This document shows, piece after piece, positions 54,618 to 64,000 of a DNA stretch of 64,000 nucleotides. A model generated the notes under the pieces. That model ran no database searches and was not told the origin of the DNA. It saw only the letters and a program-made list of their open reading frames with translations. Within the stretch, counting starts at the first letter, position 1; every line of letters starts with the position of its first letter. A program made the position numbers and the translations under genes. Source of the stretch: Eurosta solidaginis (lineage: Eukaryota; Arthropoda; Insecta; Diptera; Tephritidae); the NCBI RefSeq assembly GCF_040869045.1, contig NC_090319.1, positions 376,231,601 through 376,295,600 of the forward strand. The letters are read 5' to 3'.

Positions 54618-55004
54618 TCAACAATTTTGTACAACGTTTAAACGAAGGATTACATTGAATAACTTTTTGACTTTATGGAGGGACATTCCGAAGTTGGACG
54701 AGGCTGGCCGCAGTTCGGATGCAGCCAAAATAGGTGAAATTATGCGAACGTGAGTCCCATTGATACTAATCACTATTCCTGGGAATACTGTTTTAGAGTA
54801 AAATAAAATTTTTGCTGTTTGGGTTTTAATCCACTTCGCACAAATATGCTCTTCAATAATATCTAAAACCAGTTCAACACCAAAATCATTTCCACAGCAT
54901 TTTTGATAGCTGCCATCAGCAAGGAATCTGAGTGTGGCGCATAATTTTAAAATAGGGGTACAGCCTTCCCTGTTGTTTGCCGAAAGCAAAATGCTTCCTT
55001 CCAA
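54618..55004 (-). pseudogene. HARBI1-like transposase fragment
   Basis: The frame gives CTPILKLCATLRFLADGSYQ and DIIEEHICAKWIKTQT, the helical region, then FPGIVISINGTHVRII. In the family this last motif has Asp before GTH as the first catalytic residue. Here the codon is AAT (Asn), so catalysis is lost. The second half of the catalytic domain is absent. The protein would cleave Harbinger ends together with a Myb-like partner, which is not seen here. Confidence 0.7.
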
Positions 55005-55401
55005 ATCTGCAAAATAACGTCATTTGAAGCTCATCATTTGTCACTTAAACATTTTCTTACTTGGTGCTAGGTAGTTCCAAGGGATTGGAATGATCACGCG
55101 AATGTTTTCCGTATTCGCGAGATGTGAATCACCAACATTTTCGTCATTATAAAATAGATTTTATATCATATAATATCTTGTAATAACAAAATCACTTTTG
55201 CAAATGCTTAAATTTTCGCCACAAATTGATCAGCTGTTCATTTATCTGTCAAATCATCACTTTCTTAGGTTGGCAAGACCAATTCAACTTCAACTGAAAT
55301 AAGTTGTAATTTGTAATACCAAACAGGAGTTGAGTTGTCTGAAAGTTGAGTTGTTTTAATTACAACCCAACTAAGTTGAGTTGTATACCGTAATAGGGGC
55401 A

Positions 55402-56159
55402 ATAAATACATTTGTATAAGTTTGTGATAAAAAGAACAAGGTGGAATCTTTTCTTTCTATAGATCACGAAAATGTTGTGAAAAATATAGTCTGATATGTA
55501 TTTATTCACATAGGGGTGGGAAACGGACACGAAAATTTGTCATAACCTGCATCCGCTAGAGGATAGAAAAAGTATCGAAAAGTGTATCTGGAAATGTGTC
55601 CGTGTTATTCAAGTTTTTTGTACTTTTACGCTCATACGTTTCGCTTGCACACTTTAGTGTGAAAAAAGATCGACGAAAGTACTGTAAATGGATTATGAAA
55701 ACGGACCAAAAGTAAGTGTTTCGTCAACATTTTCTTCTGTTTTCGGATACGTTTACGAAAATTTTGCTTGCTGGGTTGAGTACAGAAAATGTAGAAACCG
55801 GAGAAAATTGTCCACAAATGTTCAATATGGCTACTTTAAGCGTTTTGACAGATTGTTCAATATGGTGGCGCATAGCGCCGGCTATCTTCAGCGGGTGATA
55901 GAAAGAGATACAGAATGCGACAGCGATAGTCAATAAAAAATCAGGTGATCCAATCTATTTGTAATTTTGACGTCTATGCAGAAGTTATCACACACACAAT
56001 GTAGAGAACAATCCTAATCTAGAAATAAATTTTCTCCCTAATCTAATTTTAGTACGTCCTCTAACATCAACTTATAATTGTATTTAAACAAATACATAGC
56101 ACGTAAATGCGCCCAGGGTCACGTTTCAATCGAGCCTCTTTTTTTTGTATACATTGATC
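55402..56159. other. Non-coding region with a truncated MITE T copy (55816-55990)
   Basis: The MITE piece has GTTCAATATGGCTACTTTAA and AGCGGGTGATAGAAAGAGAT, matching 41640-41730, and ends near AGAAGTTATCACACACAC. The overlapping short frames at 55688-55936 are part of it. The rest is AT-rich. Confidence 0.5.
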
Positions 56160-56544
56160 TACAGTGTACTCTCTCCTAACGGACACCTCTCTTAAGCGGA
56201 CACCTCTCATAAACGGACAATTTTTTCAGTACCAAAAAAATCCTTAAGCATTTTTTAAGTTTTTCCCTTTTGAGCGGACAACCCTCCCAAACAGGACGCG
56301 GACAGTTACTTTTTACCCAAAGGGCTTTTTAATTTCCCATAACCGGACAGCTTACAACACTTTTTTTTCATTTACTCTTTACCATATTCGTACAGCTGTT
56401 GCTTATTCAGTAATACGTGCATGGATGTAGGGGAATCCCCTAAATACGAAAAACATGTTTTCAATACAGTAAAAAACATAAAAAATGTACCTATTGCATA
56501 CACGTAGTTAGTATCTTCTTGTGTGTGTACGTACGTGAATCGTA

Positions 56545-57090
56545 ATGCCTAAAGTAGTGTTGAGTATTAAAGACAAAGTTAATGTCATTGAAATTCATAA
56601 GAAAGAAAAACTAAGTGTACGAGAGTTGGAAAAGAAATCTAAGATCAGCAAAATGCAAGCTGCTAGCATTATCAAAAACAAAGATCAAATTTTAAGTTTG
56701 TGGGACACTGACGTCAACCCGGAGAGAAAAAGGAGTCTGCTGAAGCCCAAAGGCCTTAATATTGATAAATTGTGCTACGAATGGTTTGTGAAGGCCCGAA
56801 ATAAGAGCATTCCTCTGTCAGGCACACTTATAAGGTGCAAAGCTAAAGAAATTGCAGTGAGACTCAATTACGACGGTTTTAGTGCATCGTCCGGCTGGCT
56901 GGAAAGGTTCAAAACAAAAAACCAAAGAATTTTTCTTTAAATCACAGCGACCTTAGGGGTGTTGAACTGCTAACTGATATTCAACTACATCTTCAAGATA
57001 TTGAAATTAAAGGAAAAACTCGCCAAGCGAAAATTTCTGACTTAAATTATTTTGAATATTTTGTACACAAAACTTTATTCTTTAATTTAT
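56545..57090 (+). pseudogene. pogo-type transposase, DNA-binding part only
   Basis: The frame 56545-56940 (131 codons) has a CENP-B N-terminal helix-turn-helix (VLSIKDKVNVIEIHKKEK, KMQAASIIKNKDQIL) and a Tc5-like second DNA-binding helix set (GLNIDKLCYEWFVKARNK, SGWLERFKTKN). The DDE catalytic domain is missing. After a shift only a short C-terminal scrap (to about 57090) remains. The internal deletion leaves a protein that could bind element ends but not cut. Whether it is expressed is unknown. Confidence 0.7.
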
Positions 57091-57504
57091 GAACAAAGCT
57101 TTATGAATCTGCTAATTCAGTCTTATTTGTATGTATTAATATTCTTGTTTTGGAAATAAAACTGTTTAAACATTCATCAATAATACTTTTCTCATAAGCG
57201 GACACCTCATAAGCGGACATATTTGGCAGTCTCGTAGGTGTCCGTTTAAGAGAGAATTAGTGATGGAACGATATTTCGCTATTGGCAAATCGCTAATAGC
57301 TATAGCTATTGCAATCCAAATATATCAGTGATTGGCGATTTTCCTTCATTCGATTCTTTTGAATGACAATCACCTCTGGCAGAATATCGCCAATAGCGAT
57401 TATAGCGTTTGGCGATTTTCCTTCAGCATGAAATTCTAATACTAATAGTGATAGCGGCGATGCAATCATCGATAGTGAAATATCGTTCATCACTACTAAT
57501 CCGT

Positions 57505-57712
57505 GTGCTTTAAGCTGCAGACATTGGTGCTTTATCGGTAACCGTATCGGTAACCTTATAATAGCTGATTCGACCAACCTTATGGGAATCAATGCAATCG
57601 ATTATTGGTGCCGATAAGGTCGTAACCGTATCGCAGCCAACCAATTGGTTTTTGGTTTACCGTCGTAACGATAAACAGCTGATTACGTTAGGGATACGAC
57701 ATACGGCTTTTA
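57505..57712. repeat. MITE Z-related fragment
   Basis: GCCAACCAATTGGTTTTTGG (57637) and AACAGCTGATTACG recall MITE Z (ACCAATTGGTTGGC at about 36940 and ATCAGCTGTTTTATC). There are inverted AACCGTATCGGTAACC-like phrases. It is divergent. Confidence 0.4.
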
Positions 57713-57722
57713 CGACATATAG

Positions 57723-58084
57723 GTTTTACAAGACGATGCACCACCTAAATTTTATCGATATTTCTCAAAGGTGGTATTAAAAGACGCGTGACCTCCGTTT
57801 TAAGAATCCGAAAGCTAAAATCAAATATTTTATTTCAGTCAAAAGTTATTTACAAAAAACCGTAAAACGACCCCGGTTGGCGGGTTGGTGGCCTTCGGCT
57901 GCGCTTATAAACCGGCTTGGGGATCAAAAATAAATGCGCGCAGAATACCTTTCTGCATTAGTGTGTGTGTGTGTGTAATTAAATTTTCGCTTTCGGATTC
58001 TTAAAACGGAGGTCGAGACGCGTCTTTTGATACGATCTTTGATAAATTTCGATAACAATTAGGTGGTGCACCGTCTTGTAAAAC
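57723..58084. repeat. Foldback MITE family F, copy 2
   Basis: GTTTTACAAGACGATGCACC at 57723 is mirrored by GTTTTACAAGACGGTGCACC in reverse, ending 58084. The arms run about 120 bases, including AAGACGCG, CTCCGTTTTAAGAATCCGAA. The loop has GGTTGGTGGCCTTCGGCTGC and a (GT)9 tract at about 57959. Confidence 0.7.
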
Positions 58085-58984
58085 GTTACCGAAACTAATG
58101 CATGTGTTATTCATAAGTTAATACTTCTAGGCTGTAGCCGTTAACAGTTTTATAAAATTTGTGTTTTTGATGGAAAAATAAAAGAATTGTAGAAACATAT
58201 ATCACTCGTCTTATTGTAATCTGATTAACTCAAAATTTAAGTTATTTGGGAGAATGCAATTCATGATTTGTAATATGGTATGTATATGGTTGAATTTTCC
58301 GGCTAATTTCTAGGGCACTGAAGTGGGTGGCTAATTTTCTGCTAAAGAATATTTTTATAGTAGTTTGAAGAATTTGCTATATTTTTCCTCTGTATTTTTT
58401 ATTAAAAATTGATTCACTTGTATAGTAACAAATATAATGCAGCCAAATTCAACTTTCGGAATAAATTCATACGGAGTATTTCTGAATACATCGGTGTAGT
58501 ATAATATAGTAAACAAATCATGTTTTTATGGTGTTACATATACAGATTTATTTCGGGTTGATTCATCTTACATTTAAAAATCAAAGCATTTTCAATTAGC
58601 AAAATTTATAAAACAAATATTCATAGACATCTATTTCAGCTAGTTTCACCTCATTGAGTGTAATACGAGTCTGAACATATTGCCGTCAGCCAGTTACTAA
58701 TATATATCATAACATCTCAGAAAATTAGAATTTCACATTACATCAGTTTACAATAAAAGGTACATATTTTTTTCTTTTTATTCCAATTTTGGTTCATATA
58801 TTCTGTATACTAAATTAAATTAATGTATAACATTCAATCTACTCCGGTAAACAAACTTAAACATTCATTTTTTATATCCAAGTATACAAATAATTGCGGA
58901 TTCGCTTATTAAAGATAAATTAAAGCGATCGCCATAGCTGTAAAAAATAGCCATATCTATATTCACTGATAGCTCAAAATCTCT
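58085..58984. other. AT-rich non-coding interior of the hAT element
   Basis: No frames or repeats are assigned, except GATCGCCATAGCTGTAAAAA at 58929, which is repeated as GATCGCTATAGCTATAAAAA at 59620. Confidence 0.4.
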
Positions 58985-58992
58985 GTATCGCC

Positions 58993-59571
58993 CAGGCATG
59001 CTTAACCAAAGAACTGATATCATTTCGTTACGATAATTAACGTTAATAAACGAAACAAAGTCATTTCATTTCGTTTATTAACGTTAAGAACGTAAAATTA
59101 ACGAAATGATTTTGTTTCGTTTTCTGCCATATCAAAACGAAATCAAATCGTTTATGTTGATTATTAATTTCAAACTATGCTGGCAAAGCTGATTGATGGC
59201 GGAGTCATTAAAGGTGAAAGCATTAGCCAAGCTGATTGCAACTTTTCTCATGAATTTTGACAGTACGAACATTTCTCAGAGTATTTTTGACATTACCACC
59301 AACGAATTACACAAACCAATTACATGGAGTTTGTGTGTGCATGTCCGCTCGCTGTTACCACCTTACGGCTTCACCATGGCTATAGCATTGCCAGCACAAT
59401 TCAAACACAAAGTATCACGTTTTTAACGTTAACGAAAGCTTTTCGTTTCGGTTAAAAACGATATACAATTTATCTTGATAATTTCTTTATCGATAATATT
59501 TCGAAGTGTTTCAACGAAAACGGTGGAAATTTTTTGATAAACGATTAGCTTAACGTTAAGGTGCATCCCTG
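58993..59571. mobile_element. Second hAT-type element, nested
   Basis: The ends are CAGGCATGCTTAACC (58993) and, in reverse, CAGGGATGCACCTTAACG (ending 59571). It is flanked by a perfect 8-base duplication GTATCGCC (58985-58992 and 59572-59579). It is rich in TTAACGTTAA and ATTTCGTTT motifs. The short plus-strand frame inside (59193-59426) has no known domain. Length is 579 bases and it is non-autonomous. Confidence 0.75.
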
Positions 59572-59724
59572 GTATCGCCCATCATATCTTCTGTATAGAA
59601 ACGCTTGTTAAAATAAAGCGATCGCTATAGCTATAAAAAATAGCCGCCATTCAAAAATAGCCATATCTATTTTCACTGAGAGCTCAAAATCGCCATATCG
59701 TCCATCACTAGAGAGAGTACACTA

Positions 59725-59954
59725 TACATAAAATTATAGCATTTCTGCTAAAAAGTTATAAACGGTTGCTATCTGCTCAAGTGGTGATGGCTATTTTTAT
59801 GCTTATTTGTTATTTCATGTTTATTATATTTTTGTTTGTTTTCAATAGAATTTTTGCTCGTGCTTTTTGTCCATACGTTTTATATCATGTGCCTTAGTGG
59901 CGAATGTTTTTTGTATGAGATCTTATCAGTAAACACCAAATTTTGATATAGTAA
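59725..59954. other. AT-rich spacer
   Basis: Nothing is recognised here. Confidence 0.4.
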
Positions 59955-61265
59955 ATCTTTTACTTACTTAATTGGTGCTTAACCGTTAAAATAGGCGCAA
60001 TAGGGTTAATTGGCGCCCATTGGTCACGCCAAGTTAATTTATCGTTTTCCGCCTGGTCCTTCCAGCAGAGTAGAGCTCGCCCTCTTCCTCTGCTTCCATA
60101 GGCGGGTTCCGACAAAAATACTTTCTTAGCCGGAGCACAGCTCCCGGACAGCCAGGCCGCGCTAAAGACCTTGAACTCATATCTCGACAACACAAAGTCG
60201 ATCACTGAATGCCGCAGATCTCTTAATGAGATGGCCCAGCAATTCAGGATTAGCCTTGTATGAGTACCTGGTTACAGGGGTATTGAAGGCAACTGTGTAG
60301 CTGACGAGCTGGCCAGTAAAGGTACGACCGCGCACATTCTTCCTGAAAATTACTCGGTAGGTATACCGGTGGCCTCTTTGAAGTTCCGTGTGAGCACGAA
60401 CACTTTAGGTAGGGCGAATATGCTCTGGTCAGCTCTTCCTACATGCGAGAAACCAAAGTTGGTGCGGCCATCCTATGATAAAGGTCGCACTAACACTCTC
60501 TTGACCCTGATAAGGGTTCTTACCGGTCACTGGTTGATAGGTACTCTCGCCGCTAGGATGGGCGTCGTATCGCACGATTATTTCCGCAGCTGCAGATGTA
60601 TTGAGGAGGAGGAAAGCGTGCAGCACCTGCTGTGCCACTGTCCGGCACTGAGCAAAAGGAGGTTGGCCGCTTTCGGCCAACCATTTTTAACTGATCTCGT
60701 AGAGGTCTCCAGGCTCGATATTGGGACGCTAGTTAAATTTACTAATTCCACTAAGTGGTTTGAACCACAGTAGCTGATAGAGCAAGGGTTGCTTAAATCC
60801 TTTCTAGGGCATCACAATGGGCCCATTGGTGGCCTAAGTGTTGGAATGGGAAGCAGTCTTCTTGGCCCGGTCCTTTTAACCTAACCTAACCTAGTCGGAG
60901 CATCATCTTTCATTCGCAAACCATATCTTAGTCGGCGTAACGGTTGTGTTTCAATTCGCTGGACTATGTTGATGTCATGAAACTTGTACAGTTCATAATT
61001 AAATCTTCTTCGGTACTCGCCGTCAAGAACGCGTAGATGTCCATAAATCTTTCAAAGAAATTTTCTCTTGAACACTCCCAGAGCTGCTTCTTATGATGTT
61101 GTCATGGTCCATGCTTCTGTACCATATAGCAGGACGGGTACGATAAGTGACTTGTAGAGCATGCTTTTAGTTTGCTGATGGAAAACTTTACTTTTCGATT
61201 CGCTGGATTCCAAAGCTGGTGTTGTGTTTTGTGTTAATGTTCCCAACAGTACCGTAGTTGCCAAT
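59955..61265 (-). pseudogene. RTE-type LINE 3' part, split by another LINE
   Basis: It belongs to the same family as 19800-20785. The 3' end is at 59955-59990 (tail ACTTACTTAATTGGTGCTTA in reverse). The RGRALLCWKDQAEND and EPAYGSRGRGR sequence is at 60060-60120. It resumes at 60903 with blocks mirroring VMRMKDDAPAKK, then EYRRRF and the upstream parts to about 61265. The break at 60137/60892 is at GCCGGAGCA, where a LINE fragment is inserted. Frames are broken. Confidence 0.7.
60138..60891 (+). mobile_element. LINE 3' fragment with RNase H, inserted in the RTE copy
   Basis: It is flanked by TAGCCGGAGCA (60127-60137) and TAGTCGGAGCA (60892-60902), an 11-base duplication with one mismatch. It encodes the end of RNase H (QAALKTLNSYLDNT, VPGYRGIEGNCVADELA) and a C-terminal knuckle (CRCIEEEESVQHLLCHCP) ending TKWFEPQ. 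A TGA sits where Trp is expected before VPGYRG. The tail is TTTTAACCTAACCTAACC. It is 5'-truncated, about 750 bases, and of LOA/R1-like type. Confidence 0.75.
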
Positions 61266-62330
61266 ATAATATTGTTCCAGAGTGTTTAAGCTCTATATTA
61301 TTTTCTGGAAAGCTTATACGGGTTGCTAAATGAGGTTGAATAACATCAAAAGCACCGTAAAGATTTGGAAATACCACTCCAATCCAAAATAAGAACTTGC
61401 GTAGTCAAACTACAGCCCAGCACTAATGGAACTCAGTATATAACAATGCTAATTAATAATTAAATTTATTTATTTAATGACTCTATCGCTCTGAAAATTA
61501 ATTGTTGTGCTATAAGTTTGCTGTTTTAGAATGTGAAGTGCAATCAAAAATTGAGGAAGCTTTAATAAGTAGTCAATGAGTGTTAACAATAACATGTTTA
61601 TAAGGGGAGACGTCGTGACACTCACCTTGTCGATCGCAGTAATTTTCTAAATAAGCTGTGGGTGTGAACAATGAAAGCGGCAATACAACAGCATTCAGGG
61701 CCTTTTAAAAATAGTAAAGTCATACTAGCAGTCGTTAAACAGATCTTATCTAATGTGTTTTCCGAAAAAAACTGTAACTCGATATCAATAAGACGTGCGT
61801 TTTCATAACGCTTGCAATCCCGGCAGACAGTTAGAGCTGGATCAATGCGGATAATTTTTCCACCATTTTGGAATAATTTTAGGCTTCGGGACCATGCTCG
61901 CAATCTTTTCGGGCTTATTGTTATATCATTTCAGGATTGTTTCGATATTGTATTCGGCATCCCTTCGTGATCAAGATTATTTTAGGACGACTTAGGGATG
62001 TTTTTGTATTTTTACATGGACCTTTTCGAATCTCCGCATGGTCATCTTGGACCGTTTCTGGATTTATTTCGGAACCATTTCGATGCTGCTTTGACAATCA
62101 TATCGGAATTATTTTTGAACTATCGTCGAATTATCGAGAGATTGTTTTAGGAACTACTTTAATACCATTAAGGGACTTTTTCGTTAAAAAAAAGTGTTAT
62201 CCTTTATATCCTTCTAGACGTTTAGCTTTCTGTATGCCAAGTTTCAATTAATTCACAAAAGCAAACATTCATTAATAATATATATGTATGTAGTTCATGC
62301 TTGATATAGATTCCCGCCTAAACAATTTTG
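61266..62330. other. Non-coding region, partly repeat-like
   Basis: The minus frame 61622-61903 has no recognised domain. The stretch 61930-62190 has loosely repeated phrases (GACCTTTTCGAATCTCC, GGAACCATTTCGATGC) in the style of the GGGATC minisatellites but more decayed. Confidence 0.4.
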
Positions 62331-62379
62331 GAAAAGAAAACTGTTTTCAGATTAATCGCAGGAGCAAGGCACGAGCACA

Positions 62380-62758
62380 AAACTATGCCTTATTTGGAAA
62401 CAAGTGATACCAGAAGGCATTGGCCAGTCAGAATACTCCTCATGAGCCTACAGTTCTCCCTATCTAATGATAAAAGTAACTTTGTTAGACTTAGGTTGTA
62501 AGACCTGTACAAGATCATCGACAGTTCGGACCCCGCCTATGCTGCTTGGTCTATCATGCGCAACTCTCGCCTTTTTATCGTTTCTCGTTTTTGATCTCCC
62601 ATCTATTTCCATATGTCCTGGGACCCAATATAGAATGTATGCATCGCGCTATTCCGATTCTTGCCTATGCTCTGACACACTTTAACATGGTGTGATGTGC
62701 GAGATTGCTGCCTTAATTGCTGCTTGGCTGTCAATATAAGAATTGACGCGGCTGATGT
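62380..62758 (-). mobile_element. LOA/I-like LINE fragment (RNase H region)
   Basis: It is a diverged minus-strand copy of the sequence at 43380-43850 (CCTACAGTTCTCCC, GTTAGACTTAGGTTGTAAGACC, CAATATAGAATGTATGC). The frames are broken. At the codon where the 43712 and 60138 copies have TGA, this copy still has TGG. Confidence 0.6.
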
Positions 62759-63320
62759 TTATATATACATACATACATATATGAAAAGTTCCAAATCAAA
62801 ACGCAATAATTACAAGCGAATACTTTCGAGAAAATTGCGAAAACGTAATCAATCAAAAAATGTAATCTCAATTACAATTTCAAATTGTTTAATCGGAATT
62901 CTAAGTTAGTAAGACCAAATATTCCGATAACTTTTATGAACAGTTTATTGTATATAAGAATATGGTTCATATCAAAATCCGAAACAAAATGTATGTGCAC
63001 TTATTGCGTATTGATGTAGAACTGCTTTTATATATTTTATATCGACCTATCCTAATAGTATAGTTTAGCATTTTAAGTCATAATCGGATTGTGAAAAGAA
63101 ATTAAAAAATGAATTTAGTTCTTCTTCTTCAAAAAACTGTTTATCTCAATTACAACCTTTTGAACCGGACTCTTGAGATACGACTTTATTGATGACTTCT
63201 TTGAGATATGGTCTTAATACAGAATGTCTGAAATACGTCCTTTTTAACAAAACTTTTAAGTTACGACCTTTCTATTAGGACTGGTCGATATATAGTAAAG
63301 ATATAGTGAAACCAGTGTTA
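62759..63320. other. AT-rich non-coding spacer
   Basis: It has a short (ACAT)n tract at about 62766. No genes. Confidence 0.4.
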
Positions 63321-63324
63321 ATGT

Positions 63325-63770
63325 ACACTGAAAGAAAAAGACTGGTAAAATCAACCGAATTACAGGTCAATTCAACCGAAATTTCTGTAAATTTTTGAAT
63401 CAACTGCGCACAAATTGTTGATTAGTAATTGACCGTTTTAACAAAAAAAGTTGTTACTGTCACTCTATGAATAACAATCAAAACTGTTATAATGAAAGAG
63501 ATTTCTGTTCTTTTGAAATTGCCAGTGCAAACTGTTAAATTAACAGAGCGAAAGCCGTAGAAATGACAGAGATTTTTTTTCATTCGAAATAACCAGCGTA
63601 AACTGTTAAATTAACAGATTTTATTGTCGAAATGACACTACCAGTGAAATCTATTGAAATAACAGATATTTCTGTTTTTTCTAGATTAATAGCGTAAAAT
63701 TTTACATCAACAAAGTTTTCCGTTCATATGACATTAGTACCTGTGGAAAAAATAAAAGCCGGATAAATAT
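63325..63770. repeat. Dispersed repeat with AACAGA...TCTGTT phrases
   Basis: It starts CACTGAAAGAAAAAGACTGG (also at 36470). Within it TTAACAGA and TTTCTGTT phrases recur about every 60 bases. The CACTG start could point to a CACTA-like or similar DNA element, but no far end is seen. Confidence 0.45.
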
Positions 63771-64000
63771 ATATTTAAACTTACGTAGTTTTTTTATTTG
63801 CATAAATTACACATAAGTACAATTAATTTCTAATGATTTAATTGCTGTATTAAGTAATATTAATTAAAATAATAATAACTTAAATCTGAATTCAACAAAA
63901 CAAAACTTGTTCCGAATTACCATTTGTACGAAAGTATGTTGCCATATATGTAAATACGCATGCTTGCTACATATATATTTGCTACATATGTATGTACATA
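63771..64000. other. AT-rich end of the window
   Basis: It has low-complexity ACATATATGTATG runs only. Confidence 0.4.

Larger units (their letters stand above)
53873..55401 (-). mobile_element. PIF/Harbinger element, inactive
   Basis: The inverted ends TGCCCCTATTACCGTTTACA (53873) and, in reverse, TGCCCCTATTACGGTATACA (ending 55401) are followed inward by repeated ACAACTCAACT-like motifs. The three-base flanks ATA (53870-53872) and ATA (55402-55404) fit the 3-base duplications of the group. The interior holds part of a HARBI1-like transposase and a foldback MITE (54118-54575). Confidence 0.7.
57258..59710. mobile_element. hAT element inserted in the pogo right end
   Basis: The ends are TAGTGATGGAACGATAT (57258) and, in reverse, TAGTGATGGACGATATGG (ending 59710). 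The 8-base flanks are GAGAGAAT (57250-57257) and GAGAGAGT (59711-59718). There is no transposase frame. It contains a further hAT-like end at 57481-57499 (reverse TAGTGATGAACGATATTTC), MITE pieces, a foldback MITE and the 58993 hAT element. Confidence 0.7.
56162..59724 (+). mobile_element. pogo/Tigger-type element, split by a hAT element
   Basis: The left end is CAGTGTACTCTCTCCTAACG (56162). The right end is in two pieces: AGGTGTCCGTTTAAGAGAGA at 57238-57257 and GAGAGAGTACACTA at 59711-59724, separated by the hAT insert. Joined, they form the mirror of the left end. TA flanks lie at 56160-56161 and 59725-59726. Without the insert it is about 1.1 kb. It carries several CGGACACCTCT-like repeats near both ends. 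Confidence 0.75.
23091..64000 (+). other. Presumed first intron of Gdh, reaching past the window end
   Basis: The donor GTAAGT is at 23091. None of the downstream Gdh protein blocks appear on the plus strand in any frame to 64000, and no other host gene is recognised there. Everything that is recognisable is mobile or repetitive. The simplest reading is one intron longer than 40.9 kb. A mis-assembly or gene break would be the alternative. Confidence 0.5.

Noticed and set aside
59193..59426. 77-codon plus-strand frame
   Set aside because: It lies wholly within a non-autonomous hAT element with matching 8-base duplications. No known domain.
60870..60896. CCTAA-type repeats resembling insect telomere repeats (also near 43078 and 36430)
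   Set aside because: Only about three units long, and always at the 3' end of a LINE copy. They are retrotransposon tails. Flies lack canonical TTAGG telomeres.
61622..61903. 93-codon minus-strand frame with several Cys and Leu
   Set aside because: No recognisable family and no support from neighbours. Left unassigned.

Overview
This window looks like a piece of a higher-dipteran (fly) genome, most likely a tephritid fruit fly. The tephritid call is inference from the style of the repeats. The sequence is AT-rich and intron-containing, most open frames are remains of transposable elements, and one recognisable nuclear gene (glutamate dehydrogenase) has a Drosophila-like N-terminus. I see no bacterial, organellar or rRNA sequence.

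Three host genes can be supported. (1) A two-exon minus-strand gene for a 320-residue cysteine-rich protein I cannot name (3098-4125). (2) A three-exon minus-strand gene for a 300-residue protein resembling the MAD2-binding checkpoint protein p31comet/MAD2L1BP (16173-17204). (3) The first coding exon of mitochondrial glutamate dehydrogenase on the plus strand (22679-23090). It ends at a clean GTAAGT donor and has an initiator plus DPE core promoter about 130 bases upstream. No second Gdh exon is visible, so everything from 23091 to the window end is probably one repeat-filled intron of more than 40 kb.

The rest is layered mobile DNA. 764-3090: a piggyBac-type element with TTAA target duplications and a dead transposase. 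4260-6600: inverted minisatellite arms, SINE fragments, a Ty3/gypsy reverse-transcriptase remnant and a LINE 3' end. 6920-15088: a three-tier LINE nest. An old LINE 3' end is split by a 5'-truncated jockey/I-like LINE, which is itself split at its reverse-transcriptase gene by a nearly complete LINE of the first family. That inner LINE carries a 2A-like peptide motif and two PHD-like fingers. 17424-21577: a hAT-type element containing a SINE, an RTE-type LINE fragment and a MITE.

Inside the presumed Gdh intron, 23698-24795 is a foldback structure. 24930-34856 is a large palindromic non-coding repeat with GGGATC-rich minisatellites, interrupted by a Ty3/gypsy element whose central 3.3 kb is inverted relative to its ends. 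36684-41550 is a MITE split by a near-intact 4.5 kb LINE. 42630-50225 holds a SINE with perfect boundaries and several broken LOA/I-like LINE copies carrying RNase H. 50592-51610 has solo LTRs. 53873-55401 is a PIF/Harbinger element. 56162-59724 is a pogo-type element split by a hAT element that is split by a second hAT element. 59955-61265 is an RTE copy split by another LINE.

The genes do not form a pathway. The informative relations are between elements: target-site duplications order the insertions, and a shared 3' tail links the SINE family to the 2A-bearing LINE as its probable mobilising partner. Element class names rest on recognised protein motifs, terminal repeats and target duplications. 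Family names and ages would need database comparison.
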